Origin: Lepisosteus oculatus
Lineage: Eukaryota > Chordata > Actinopteri > Semionotiformes > Lepisosteidae
DNA: 64,000 nt
Direction of reading: 5' to 3'
Assembly: GCF_040954835.1 (NCBI RefSeq)
Contig: NC_090716.1
Span: 5,505,605-5,569,604 of the forward strand
Shown piece by piece: positions 11,801 through 22,800 of the stretch (the first letter of the stretch is position 1; the number at the start of each line of letters is the position of its first letter). Below the pieces are notes generated by a model that worked only from the letters and a program-made list of their open reading frames with translations, was not told the origin of the DNA and ran no database searches. A program made the translations under genes and the position numbers.

Positions 11801-14800
11801 AGCACAGCACAAGGCTTGTCATTAGAGATTAACCAAACACTGGATTTATTGACCCATGTGATAGTCAAGGTTTCACAACATTTGTTATTTATACCATGTA
11901 TTGCTTGTGTATCCAAGTCTTAAGGATCTGAATCAGAGCAGAGTTTGGGTCTGTAATGTTCGAGGACGAAACATATTCAAAAATTCCATCCAGAAAAACT
12001 TGTAGGATATTTGTTTTACAGTGAGGAAAGTGAGCAACTGAGGCATTCTACATTTTGTGTCAGTTTCTTACCCTGCCAGTGTGTGTTTTATCTGGAAGAT
12101 AAGAGAATGTATATGTATAGGATTAAGTAATGTGCAGTGTTTAATTTGGATAGCTAAACCAAATATTGAAGTAAAAGTGAATGTTAAAACGTAAATTTGA
12201 TCTTGAATCCCACATTGGGAATGCACACTGAGCAACTACCCCAGAGGAAGACACAACAGTTAAACATACGAAGCTACACCTTATAATTTCCACTTGATAA
12301 AACCTGTCTCAGCAGGGTGGAGGCAAGGTGAATTGTACATTTACTTTTAAAAACAGGAAGAATTACTTTCAAGATGATGTTAAGCAACATTTGTCTTTGT
12401 TAACTCTTGGATAGTCTTTTTAGAAGTTGGGAATTTGTGCTAAGGAAGCTCTTTTATGCAGTGGCAGGTCAAGGGGAAACTAGTTGTTTTGTGGCGTTGT
12501 TTGGGTTTTAGCACTTAATTTAGTTAAACGAGTGTGTCTGGGCATATCAGGTCTATGCTGTGGTTGTCTGAAGAAGAAAGTTTATTTTTAGGGAAGTAAG
12601 ATGACGAATGGCACCCAAGAAAACATGGTACTTGAAGAAAGGCCAGAAAGGTGAAAATGGGTTCTGGAGCTTTTAATCATGCTTGTGTACATTGCAAGGC
12701 AAGCAAATTAAGACACATAATATTACAGAATGGAAAAAAGGATACATGTGGCAGTTCCTGTATTTGCTTTGTGTTGAGTGAGCTTTGGCTAAGGTATGCA
12801 GCTAGTTGAAACCTGTTGCATCCCATTCTTTGGAACACTTCACAGAAGTCATTTTGATTTGCCTCAATGAAATATTTTCAGTCGTAGCCCCTAGCTCCTG
12901 CAGAGATGGATGGAACTGCTCCATTTAGAAAGGAAAAGAGGTGACTCGCCTTGCACTTTTTTTTTTCCTTTCGTTCTTTTTAAGAGCGGGGCTGCTTGCT
13001 TTGTCTCCCCTTCAGGGTGGCTGGCATTCCAGCTTTTTTTCAACAGAGCTGAAGTTGTTTATTCCCCTTTGGATGGAGTCTAGGATAGGTTAGTGGGGAT
13101 ATGAGCATAAATGAATGGGGGCCTCCTTTTCTTTGTGCCTGTGTCAGGTTCAATTCATCTCACCGCAGTGTCCTTGTTTCTGGGCTCTCAATGGTGCAAG
13201 ATGAGGCAATGGAAGCTGACAATGATGCCACACTCTTTTACTTAGAGAGAGAGGGGGCATCCAATTACAGACTCAAGGGCCCCCTAATTAATATGCTGAA
13301 ATTAATGGCCAGTGCTGTAAATAAATCCTTGTTGGTTTTTGACAATAGACGGGCCAAGTCGCTTGTCTGAGGTGGATCTGAGCAACAAACAGTCTGGCGT
13401 ATGAGAAAGCCTTGCTTAGGAGGTATTATCACTTCAGCACGTAAAAAAGGAAGTGGTCAATGTCTTACACACAAACCCAACCAAACCAAAAGACAGATAC
13501 TGATTTGTGAGTACATAAGAATAAGCATCTTGAGGGTGAATTGCTTTGGAAATGTGATTTTTTTTCGTTCTGTTGCGTTCAGCCCAGGAAACTGTTTTGC
13601 TCATTTGATTTGGTTGACACCTGCTGGCCTGCCTTTAACATGATAGATGTTTGTAAGAGATAGTCAAAAGAACAAGGCTTGGTGGTGAAACAAGGCTGTG
13701 TGAGGCCTACAGCACAGCAAGCTGGCAGGACATCCTGCCACTTGTCAGCATGGGTTCCCATCAAAATGTTGTTGTTGTTCATTGGACAGTTCTTGAGGCC
13801 TCACCATTATTTTGTGATGCCACATAATATGAGCTCACGCCACGCCCCCCAACCCTCAGGCTGCTCCCTACGTCTGCTCGCAAAGTTATCAGTTTACAGA
13901 TTTGCCAATGAGCAGGACCTGGTTATTAACATTATCCCCCCCTCCCCCCGGTTTTGTGTTAACGTCAGATGTTTGATTCCTCATATTATCCAGCACAGTC
14001 AATCAGGTTATTATTAAAACAGAATTGGAATGGCGAGACGCAACAGCCTCTCCATTAAAAGAGAACAAGCATTTAAGCACGCAAGATGATGTCTGCAAGC
14101 CTGAGCATACAAATTAACAAATGTGCATTTTCCCCTCTTTGCTTCAGATGTCAAATTTATTGCCAATCCACCCTCGATGGTCGCAGCTGGAAGTGTGGCG
14201 GCGGCAGTTCAGGGTCTTCACCTCAAGAGTCTGGACATGATGCTATCGTCTCAGAACCTCACAGACTTCCTATCGCAAGTCATCAAGAGCGATCCGGTAT
14301 GTGAAGAACTGAGATGAGAAATATTGCACACTAGCACAGAAACCTGAACAGCATGCTATTGTGGGAGCCTGCTGCTGTAGGACAGACTGCAGTCAATTAC
14401 CTGGTAAAAAAGGTTTCCTGTGGAAAAACCAGAAATAGGTTTGTAGAAATGTGATAGACTTGTATCTTTAACCTTAGGCCCACACTCCCACTTCTTATGG
14501 AGTTAATTATATTACATAGTGCTATAAAACTTTTATTCATTGTGTTTTATTTATCCAGTTAGAATTTTTGTATGCGTCAGACCCACATTCCTGCTGCCAG
14601 TGAATACCCCATGTAAGATAAGAGGGTGCTGCGGTTAGTCAGTTGTGTGGCTGACACAGTGAAGATCCCTTTATTCCTGATAAATAACAAGAGGTGTGTA
14701 TCAGCAGGTAGCTAGCAGTAAACACCCTGTGAATCAATGGAGCAGGAAGAGAGCTTCAAGCAGAGGCTTAAATTCAATGATCCGTGTTACAATGATCTGT

Positions 14801-17230
14801 AAAGTCAAGAGATGTGATTGCCTTTGTCTTTCACTGAAAGGGCCGGTTCTTGTGAGGTCTGAAAAAAACCTCCCAGAACGAATCCAATTTACCCCGATGT
14901 GATATGGTGACTGCTTGTTCATCAAAGTCTGTCAGCACTGAAGACAGTGTGTCTGCGAAGTAGCCGTCTTTGAATAATGGTTTGGTAATGAGAGGTGTGC
15001 AATGGAAAGATCACTTTGAAAGAGAAAAATTGCAGGAATGCTTGTATAGGTCAGTCCCATAAAATGCAGTTCTGTGCTTGGGTTCTTTTATTGGTTGTAT
15101 TGTTGTTAATGTTCTTTTTTACTGTAGTAGCAGTAACTGCTTTCAAGTGTAGCTTATGTCCTGTTAGTTGCACATTGTGGAGATATTCTTTCTAAATCTT
15201 AAACAGTCACTCTCAGGTTAAATCAGTTTTTTTGCCCAAATTACATTTTAAATACAAATATTTTATTTTTGGTCATAAAGAAAGTAAGGGTGTATGCATA
15301 AAATTATGTGGTTCTTGATAATAACTTTTTAATACCCTAGCAGAGCTCCAATTTCCTGTTTTCTCTTTGATCTGAGGCAATTAAAAGCCAAATAATTACA
15401 ATCAGGGCCCTTGGGCAATACTCCACATTTGAATGGATCCATCCTTCTAACCCTAAACAGGGAATTGCTTTACCTTTCATTGTTTCAGGCCAGGAAATCT
15501 CTTGCCCAGATTGAGTTTCTATCTCCTCATGGTTTATTGTCTTGAGACTAATCCTCTGCCCTCCTACTTGAGGGGACACCCCACAATATGCTCCATTGTT
15601 TAGGATGTTCCTGCTCAGCAGAAAACAGCCAAAAGAAATCGAAGGAAAGAGTGGAGTTTAGTGAGGGACTTTTAAGTGGGCAGCATGCAGCCAGTCCTGG
15701 ATTTTGAGGAAAAGGATTAGGAACTTTTTCCTTAGTTGGAAAACTTAAACGATGACAGTAGTAAGTGGATATGAACCGGAAGCACAATTTACAATAAGAT
15801 AAGCTGACTGTAGACCTCTCTCAAAAGGAAATTAAAGTAAAACTAATAGCTGAAAGTGAATGAGTAAACCTCATTGTTTACACCTCAAAGAAGTGCTTTC
15901 CAATTTCTAGAACAACAAATTAACATAGGCTGTCATTTTTGCAAGAAGGTTATTTGTCAAATCTATCATACTCTAGAAGATATGCCAGATCACTCTGAAA
16001 AGGGGGAATTAGATATTCCTCATTCCTCATTCCTCATTCACTAAGGCCAATGTGATTGGACGGTATAGAAAAACCAGTGTTAACTCTAAGATGGGATGGG
16101 AGAGGTCTAGTGCAGTCACACACAGCTTGCTTTTCTTAAATGCAAAAGCAAAAGTGAGCAAAAGGGAGATCTTATATGATGCTTGTGAATAGTTCAAGCA
16201 GACTTGAAGGGGGTGAACAAAGCAAGCAGCAGGCCAGAGACATTCTTAGGGAAACAACATTCATTCTCAGTCATGTGGATGCTAACAACTTTGATGGCAA
16301 GTTTACATGCAACAGTGATTACTCCTCTGCCTGGACAGAGACCTGATGGAGGTCAAAGAGAGTGGTTGTGAATGGAAAAAAGTGTCTTCCTTTGCAAGGA
16401 AATGACTGTACACCTGACAGCCAATGGTGTTTATTTTTAAGATGTAGAAGTTGTCCAATAAGTTGGAATGGGTGCTCTTTTGTGTGTAGCATTTGTTAAA
16501 CAGGCATCAGGCAGATCTCATTGTTCAGCTACATGGTATGTGATTTGTCTTAGATATGACAAATTTTGCCCTTTTTTACTTTTTTGCTTCTAAATGACAA
16601 CAGCTGATGTTTTCACCAGTTCTTTTTCATAAGGGTTAGCGACATTCTTGCTGGGATTGAGCAAGGCATCTTTATAGAAAGAAAAAACAGGCTCTTTCTC
16701 CCTCTACACACACAATGACATGATCGGAGGATTATTTAATCTGCTTGCCCAACCCTTAGAGGTCATCAAGCCCTAAATGCCACAAGTGTATGATTTTGTT
16801 TGTCAAAGAATTAGTTAAGAAACTTAAAATGGTCACGTACCAAACAACCCCAAAGTATGAAGAAAGAAAGAAATATTAACTCTTCATTAAATCATCTAAA
16901 TAAGGGTATTTTCTGTTTGAGGCTGAAATACAGCTATATATAATGTGAAAATTAGGGAACCTGCTAATGTTAGAAATACATTCTGGAATTATAAAGTTAG
17001 TTTCTAAACAATTGGACATGCTATGTAAATGCATTGATACTGATATGTCCCCCTACCCTTTTTTTTCCTAAAAGGATTGTTTGAGGGCCTGCCAGGAGCA
17101 GATTGAAATGCTTCTTGAGACAAGCCTGCGACAGGCACAGCAGCACAGCATCTCTTCAGAAACAAAGACTGTGGAGGAAGAAGTGGACCTCTCTTGCACA
17201 CCAACGGATGTGCGAGATGTGAACATTTGA
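8850..17230 (+). CDS. ccnd1: Cyclin D1 (five coding exons)
   Basis: Exons are 8850-9047, 10402-10617, 11150-11309, 14148-14296 and 17075-17230, all with GT-AG introns; lengths 198, 216, 160, 149 and 156 bp give 292 aa and a TGA stop. The first four exon lengths and the phases match human CCND1. Cyclin D1 is the regulatory subunit of CDK4/6; it promotes RB phosphorylation and G1 progression in the nucleus. Visible signatures: LxCxE RB-binding motif at residues 5-9, hydrophobic patch MRKIV at 56-60, N-terminal cyclin box about 28-152 with K112 and E141 retained, C-terminal cyclin fold about 157-250, an acidic PEST-like tail and the TP site T283, equivalent to the human T286 phosphodegron. The start is fixed by the [11 protein letters not shown] opening. 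Identity as D1 rather than D2 or D3 rests on this N terminus, the C-terminal TPTDVRDV and the linked genes. Confidence 0.97.
9048..10401 (+). other. ccnd1: ccnd1 intron 1
   Basis: AT-rich intron with a GTTTGT donor and a TTTCAG acceptor. The exon 1 frame stays open for 42 more codons into the intron, ending at 9174, so intron retention would give a truncated product with only the start of the cyclin box. No other gene or repeat is recognised. Confidence 0.8.
11310..14147 (+). other. ccnd1: ccnd1 intron 3
   Basis: No coding exon of another gene is seen. The segment at about 13240-13380 holds clustered homeodomain-like cores (CAATTACAG, CTAATTAATATG, GAAATTAATGG) in otherwise balanced sequence and is a candidate intronic regulatory element; this is inference only. 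Confidence 0.5.
14297..17074 (+). other. ccnd1: ccnd1 intron 4
   Basis: Non-coding intron. Read-through from exon 4 would add six residues (VCEELR) and stop at 14317. A short TTCCTCA tandem run lies at about 16016-16038. No gene or clear mobile element is seen in the rest. Confidence 0.7.
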
Positions 17231-18219
17231 CTGGACTATCCATGGAGTTTGCCATGGCAACATGACAAAGAGGCTTTCGGGAAGGACATGTTGGCCTACC
17301 ATCCCTACACACACAAAAAAAAGTAACGCAGCAAAATATCTTCAGGATGACGAATGCAAAAGAAGGGATCAATGCTTCGATTCTTTTGAATATCTCCACC
17401 TTTTCTTCCCTTCAGCCTGTGGCAGAAAAATACAGAAAATTCTGAAAATTTCCAAAATACTAAAAAAAATAAAACTTTCTTTATAAAAAAAGAAAAAAAA
17501 AGTAGTATATGCGTAACTTACAAGGTTATGCCACAAAAAATAGACATTTATACAAGACAATAATCAACTAGTTTGTATACAAGAAAGTGTGCCTACAATC
17601 TTATACAAACAAGTAGGTATAAAAATGGAATTGTCTCCAGGAGAGGTGTCCAGTTTCATTTTGTTTAAAGTGTGAGAAACCATTTTTAAAGTAGAAGAGG
17701 TTTTTTGTTTTGTTTTCTTGTTTATTTAGATAGTACAATTTATAATTTCCTTACAGATTTAGCTTCATTGCAGTCTAGGCATCTCTGTGTCTGCTTGCTT
17801 TCACCTTTAGTCACTTTATTATAATTTTGTCTCGTCTTCTTTTTTTAAAAAATCAGTTCTTTAGAGCTTATCCTCTTCTCCTTTTAAATGGTTAATGTAA
17901 CCCTATAGTGTATTTTGTTTTAGCATACATTATAATATGTTATTCTTTAGAAGTCTGTGGATTGCCTGAGCTTTTGGCTTCTGAAGTGCATCCCTTAATA
18001 CTGCCCGATTAAGTCCAATTAACTGCTCATGAATATATTTGTGGGTATGCAGATGGGCAGAAGAGCTATATTTTGTCATCAGCAACTTAAACATTTCTGC
18101 AGTTAGCTGTGTATTAATAAGCTGATTTAACTAAAATCCTTGTCAAGCCCCTAGTGCAATCCACAGTAGTTTTATGATTATTCTGTCTTATTTGTTTTCT
18201 AAAACCATTCCATTTAAAA

Positions 18220-18226
18220 GCACTTT
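18220..18226 (+). promoter_or_regulatory. ccnd1: miR-17/20/106-type seed match in ccnd1 3' UTR
   Basis: GCACTTT is complementary to positions 2-8 of the miR-17 family. Human CCND1 is an established miR-17/20 target. A single 7-mer can occur by chance. Confidence 0.35.
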
Positions 18227-18918
18227 CAGTCAATTACAGATTACTGACTCTTAGGAAAACCATGTGGGACATTATGACAAAATGGAATGGTTTAGGAATA
18301 TTGGAAGGCTTGTCTCTGCAATGCAAAACAAGTCTGTTTAACTATGGTGTTATTTGAAAAGGAAAGGATTTCTTCAACATGGTGTTTTGGTGAATTTTTG
18401 CCTAACTATAGTGCTGATGTCACGGCTTTTTATTTTTCCCAGTAAAAAATGATGCTGGTGTAAGTATGATGCCATCCTCTTAAGTAGGGTCTATAAGGTG
18501 TACATTATATGAACACCTGAAGAGATAAGTTAACATTGTATTGTTTATTGCTTTGTCTGCATCTGAAACATTTTAAACACTAAAAATCTAATTTATAGCT
18601 ATATTAAAATTAAGGACTATTTATTGCAAAAATATTATTTCTTGAGGCCAGTATGGATTATGAAATAATTGCTTAGTCTTTTACGAATATTTAAACCTGC
18701 TAAAGTGCATGATTGCTAACAAACTGGTGTTTGTCACTATCTGTTCAAGGCAAAAGCTCAGCCCACAAGTCTGTAGGCCCTACTTATGATGTTGATGTAC
18801 AAGAAGAAACACCATAGTTAAAACAGTGGTAGAATTGGTGTACTTGAAAAAGAAAGAAAAAAGTATCGTTCCAATGTGTTTCCCAACATTTGACATAAAT
18901 TTAGAGGCTAGTAGAAGA

Positions 18919-18926
18919 TTTGCACA
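18919..18926 (+). promoter_or_regulatory. ccnd1: miR-19-type 8-mer seed match in ccnd1 3' UTR
   Basis: TTTGCACA is a full 8-mer match (seed plus A opposite position 1) to miR-19, a member of the same cluster as miR-17. Functional use here is inferred. Confidence 0.35.
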
Positions 18927-19192
18927 ACATGGAGATGTATTTCTAGAAAGAAGTGGAGGAAGAAGCTGGAGGAAACAATTGAAGTGTCTGTATGAGGGAA
19001 ATGAGATGGTATGATGTAAGTGAATAACTGCCGATCTAAGGTGTTGATTGTACAATGAGAAAAACTAAAACGGAGTCGACACTCCTTTTTTATTGAGCTG
19101 CTATGCTATGGAAAAATTCCCAGCAAAAGTATGAAAACTTAAAAAAAATATAGACAAAAAAACGATGCTTTTTTTCTCTTATCTTAAGTGTT

Positions 19193-19200
19193 TGCTGCTA
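19193..19200 (+). promoter_or_regulatory. ccnd1: miR-15/16-type 8-mer seed match in ccnd1 3' UTR
   Basis: TGCTGCTA is a full 8-mer match to miR-15/16. Repression of CCND1 by miR-15/16 is well established in mammals, so this site is the most credible of the three. Confidence 0.5.
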
Positions 19201-19851
19201 TTTTGTGGATCATTTTTATTACAATGTCAATATACTGCCATGTAATAGTTTTTAATTTTCTCATAGAAAATTATGATATTATTGACATCTTGTTTGTTTT
19301 TGTAGTTTTTTATGTGATCAGTTTTTACTTAATGTGATTTCTGCGCTATTCCAAAAAAAATGAAAAAAAGAAAAAAAAGACAAAGGTTCCTGTTCCATAA
19401 TACCTCATGCTGCAGTCAAGATTTATTGTGATTAGTCCAGGTTTTTACAGGTTTTTATTATTCAGTGCCTAATAGCTCTGTTGTAAACTGCAAATCAAAA
19501 TGCATTTATCATTATCCAAATGGGTCCTGCAGTGTGCAAGTAGATAGCATTAAATGAACTGGTGCCATATCGAACCTGATTATATAACTCTTTGAGTTTT
19601 AAGCTGTTTCATTAAAAGAGACTGTATTCCCCCTATTAGGCCATTAATGGCCCAATTTTATATATTTATAAAGCTTTTGTACAAATTTTAAAGCAGATAT
19701 GATGGACGTTTGTAATTGTCATGTCTACTTTATAAAGCCATAGTGTGTTTACTGGTAGTAATTTAACACAGTGTTGATTAAAATGTATCTGATGTCTTCA
19801 GCATGAGTGGCCAGAGACTCTGCATTTTTTAATCGCGTGTATTTACTGCAC

Positions 19852-19857
19852 AATAAA
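19852..19857 (+). terminator. ccnd1: Probable distal poly(A) signal of ccnd1
   Basis: Canonical AATAAA about 2.6 kb after the stop. Later AATAAA hexamers exist in the AT-rich flank, so the choice is by expected UTR length. Confidence 0.5.
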
Positions 19858-19875
19858 TTTTAAGTAGATATGATT

Positions 19876-22800
19876 TGAGATCACAGGTTTTCTACCTATT
19901 TTATTAGAAGAATTAAACTATTTTTTGAGATGGAATTTCCATATTGTCTTTTCATGGGTCTCCAGTCTTATTTTTAGAACAATGTAGCTGTAAGCGGAGA
20001 GGATTTTTATACAAGCTACAAAGGCTTTCCTCGTTCTTTTCTTCCAACTTCAAATAAGCATTGTGGGTCAGAGAATGTTGTCTGGCCTGTAGGAGTCCAA
20101 CTAGCAATATGTTATGCTGCTATACATAATTGTTTTGAGAGCGCAGAAGGAGTCGGGAAGGTGAAGTGTTTCTTTATACAGCTAGAAGCAATTTGCAAAG
20201 CTACTGGCAAACACAGGACCCATGAGGACTGGATGTTTGTTTTCTGTCCAATATCAGGAATGTTTGTTACCTCAAAAAAAAAGAAATGTTATGGTGGCAT
20301 CTCTTGTTTATTTGAACCCTGGGTTCGGTGGAAAACTGAAGGTTTCACATTCTGAAGATGGCATAGTCTTTTTGATATCCTGCATTTTCCATTTTTTTTT
20401 CTGAGGACAGTATGGGGTAGTTTATCTAACCAAATGAGAAATAGAAATGTCATGCAAGACTTTAAGCCCTTTGTGGGTGTCCAAGTTTCGGTCTTTAACC
20501 TGAAAATGCTGAGGGTGCCGAATCGGAGAGCTAGCAGTCACACACACACAAAATATCTATTGTCATTTCTTTTGTTGCAGTTGAAGGCAGCATGACTATA
20601 ATTCCTGGATCCTCTGTGTTTTGTTCTGAGACAGTGTTTATTCTGGAGGCCAAAGGTTGACAGAGGAGCCGTGAAATTACAGAGATGACTTTTAAATCTT
20701 CTGCTTTTTTCTACAGTCACTGGTCTGAAATGCACATTCTTCACTACCAGACCTGTAATAGATTTGTTTTAAACAACAAAGTAAAATAGAATTAAAGGCA
20801 AAACTTTCAAAAAAAAACTACCGTCTTGTGTATTTCTATATGTTACGTGCATTTTAATTCAAATAAGCTGATAAACGTTCTGTCGGGGTTTCATACTGTA
20901 TACTTCAAACTGGGAAATGAAATTTTTTGCTGAATACTGCGTGCCACAAAAATGACTTGGCTGAAATCAAGAGTGGTATTTTAACTCATTAAAAAAATGA
21001 TTTATTACCAAGAATATGTCAGGAATAGAGTTTATACAAACTTTATCATTCACTGTAAAACAAATGTACTAAAGTTGTGCCACTAAATGAGACACTTCCG
21101 TTTTTGTGTAAGTGTAACACTTTTAAGAAAACTAGATTAATACTCCATTACTGTATAAAGTGGAATGAGTATTCCATAAGAGGAATTTTCCAAGTGAAGG
21201 AAGAAGAATCATCTTTTGTCATAGGATTCAGATAAGACCTGTACAATAACCAGCATTGTCAGTGTTAAAATACGTTGATGCTCCTAATCCCACTTGATAT
21301 TTAATGTGATGATTTTGAAATCAATTTCTTCTAGAGGAAATACAGTTCCTCCATTGAATTATTTTTCCACACATACAGTCCTTCAGTGGGGGCATTTAGG
21401 CTGGCTGTGTGAATGCAAGTCTGTGTGGGTGCAGGGGTGTCTGTGTGTGTGACACAGTATACACTGTTTTGTTATGCAAGGAATGCCTTTGATCAGGGGT
21501 TTCTGTAAAAAAGCATGAAACTCTAATCCGTTCCCACAGTCCACTAAACGTGAGCTGGACAAACAGTGGACAATAGAAGCCAGAACTGAGGAAGAATAAA
21601 AAGTAAAGCACTGCTGACTCACACCACTTTTGGGCAGTCTGTACCTCTCTGCTCCAGGTCCTACTTACCTTTTATTTTTAAACGGATCACTTGATATTTT
21701 GCAGCCCTGTTTTAGACTGCAGAACCATCCTTTGCACAGCATCTGAGTTCATTTGACTGAATTTTCCCTGCTGAAGTTCGATGCAGAGGATGGCAACGTG
21801 TTTTCTGTTTTGGTCATGATCTTAATTTAGGCTGATTAAACCAAGAATTCTTGACCTACTCGTCTGCAATAATTGAGGTGGAAATATCGCAGAACATTAC
21901 ATTTTAAGTGAAATAAACTTCTAGCTTGTCCCCTTTTTTTAACTAAGTCATTACTCATTACTCATTAATGTTTTCACTTTATGCATTCCATTTGTTTTAA
22001 ATGTGCCAAACCCTCATCAAGCTGGATTTTGACTAGAACTCTTGTACTAACCCAGGAGAGATGATGACACTCTCAGCAGCATATTATCAGGCTGCCGAGC
22101 CCATATAGCAGTGCAAGGGCTAGATGTCACTTTATTGTTACAAGCCCACATGCACCTGACCAGCTGCAGTAGTTGCTGTGGCATGACAGGTCCAGACCAG
22201 AGGTGTCAGACTCAGTTCCCGTAACGCCTTGTGGTTTTTGTTCCAGCCTAGCTCTCGGATCCATAGATGATCTGTTTACGTCTCTGCTGTAGAAAGGTGT
22301 GGACACGACACTCTACACTTTTTTAACTCTTAGTCTTTACCCGCTTCCTGCAATATGCAGACCCTCAAAGATATTAATTTATTGTTGCATATATGAAGGT
22401 TTTCATACCTAAATTCCCACATTAATATCACATTTCCATGTTCATCCATCATATCAGAGCAAAAAGGATATTCTTTTTCTTCTTATTGGATGTATCTGTG
22501 TTCATTATTTTAAAGAACATAAGAACAGTCTGCAATTATAAGGAAGCCATTGGTCTTTCTTGTTCCTTTGGAGGTTTTGTAGCCAAGTGAAACCGAAATG
22601 GTTATTTCTTAAAGCTGCCTTGGGTTTGGCCCTCAACCATATAGTTTGAAAGCCCGTCCGTATGTATTACCTTTTGTTATTGCGGATTAACAATAAACCC
22701 TCGTTGCTTTTTTTGTTGTTTCTTATCTCCTGTCTGTGCCATCATTTTGTGTTGGGTTACAGAGTGACACTGACTCAGCTCTGGTTCAAATGAGTTTACC

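Larger units (their letters stand above)
17231..19875 (+). other. ccnd1: ccnd1 3' UTR
   Basis: About 2.6 kb of AT-rich sequence follows the stop, similar in length to the long vertebrate CCND1 3' UTR. An AATAAA at 19852-19857 is the chosen distal poly(A) signal; an earlier AATAAA near 17467 could serve a short form. Several matches to microRNA seeds lie within it (separate entries). The 3' end is inferred from signal and length, not from transcript data. Confidence 0.6.

Noticed and set aside
16016-16038. TTCCTCA tandem triplet in ccnd1 intron 4
   Set aside because: Only about three units, a common chance microsatellite with no evident role.
17004-17399. 131-codon frame on the minus strand
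   Set aside because: It is antisense to ccnd1 exon 5 and its UTR; it is open because it shadows the coding exon.
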